Assembly: GCA_023146255.1 (NCBI GenBank)
Contig: JAGLCJ010000003.1
Location: 561,275-625,274 of the forward strand
DNA length: 64,000 nt
Direction: 5' to 3'
Source: Alcanivoracaceae bacterium
GTDB taxonomy: Bacteria; Pseudomonadota; Gammaproteobacteria; Pseudomonadales; Alcanivoracaceae
How positions within the stretch are numbered: position 1 is the first letter of the stretch; every line of letters starts with the position of its first letter. The position numbers and the translations under genes are program-made. The notes below the pieces were generated by a model that saw only the letters and a program-made list of their open reading frames with translations, ran no database searches and had not been told where the DNA came from. Of the stretch, positions 63,906-64,000 are shown in pieces.

Positions 63906-64000
63906 TTGTTTGGTCGTCCGCGGAAGAGCACAAAAGGCAGCTTCTTTTTGTTGTTCGGCAAGAAGCAGGATGCAAGGCCCGAGGCAGTGTCAGGGCTGGC
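63906..64000. other. right-edge tail without recognised feature
   Basis: 95 bp after the M61 stop. Contains CTTCTTTTTGTTGTTC but no clear hairpin or coding start on either strand. Confidence 0.5.

Noticed and set aside
1..64000. CRISPR arrays, intact insertion sequences, prophage genes
   Set aside because: No evenly spaced repeats, no transposase or integrase motifs, and no phage structural genes were seen when reading both strands.

Overview
The window is chromosomal DNA from a GC-rich gammaproteobacterium. Gene content fits the Pseudomonadales/Oceanospirillales grouping (Pseudomonas, Alcanivorax or Marinobacter relatives): a complete-looking atu (acyclic terpene) operon, RMF, fused RlmKL, a LexA of Pseudomonas/E. 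coli type, RecBCD, and the long 532-residue isocitrate lyase. Genus cannot be fixed from the sequence alone. The lifestyle suggested is growth on hydrophobic carbon (terpenoids, fatty acids, esters), with the glyoxylate shunt to build biomass from acetyl-CoA.

Layout. 1-6.7 kb: leftward atuA-B-C-D-E-F operon (atuF cut by the window edge), with the divergent TetR regulator atuR and a perfect inverted repeat between them. 7.5-8.2 kb: two tRNAs (Val, Asp) with a strong promoter, a 33-bp palindrome and a tiny acidic ORF. 8.3-17 kb: fadH, a coiled-coil protein, a double cNMP-binding/rhodanese protein, then the overlapping set nadK-DUF1315-pepN. 17.2-27.1 kb: a five-gene envelope cluster (DUF1302 barrel, DUF1329, VolA-like surface lipase, YCF48 propeller, MMPL/RND permease). 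27.3-31.3 kb: pyrD, rmf, rlmKL and a small thioredoxin-fold protein. 31.3-33.7 kb: leftward lexA-DUF1499-tatD-glutaredoxin block. 33.9-41.5 kb: cNMP-binding protein, usp, topA, DUF6586, LOG-family protein, then a LolA-like protein with an outer-membrane barrel. 41.5-51.9 kb: leftward nuclease, helical protein and recC-recB-recD. 52-56.7 kb: rbgA/ylqF-type GTPase, DUF481 barrel, alpha/beta hydrolase, aceA. 56.7-59.9 kb: AT-richer accessory segment with a ParD antitoxin, a frameshifted ParE toxin and a convergent type II restriction-modification pair. 60-64 kb: membrane protein, two lipoproteins (one a lipocalin) and an M61/PDZ peptidase.

How it fits together. Atu and FadH feed beta-oxidation and AceA supplies the glyoxylate shunt. 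The 17-27 kb cluster looks like a trans-envelope lipid or hydrophobic-substrate route, and the 39-41 kb pair looks like a smaller relative of it without its own permease. The least expected finding is a near-consensus SOS box overlapping the likely promoter of the DNA methyltransferase in the R-M island. LexA is encoded in the same window, and the restriction enzyme has an uncommon Q-x-K version of the catalytic motif. No CRISPR array, intact insertion sequence or prophage was seen.
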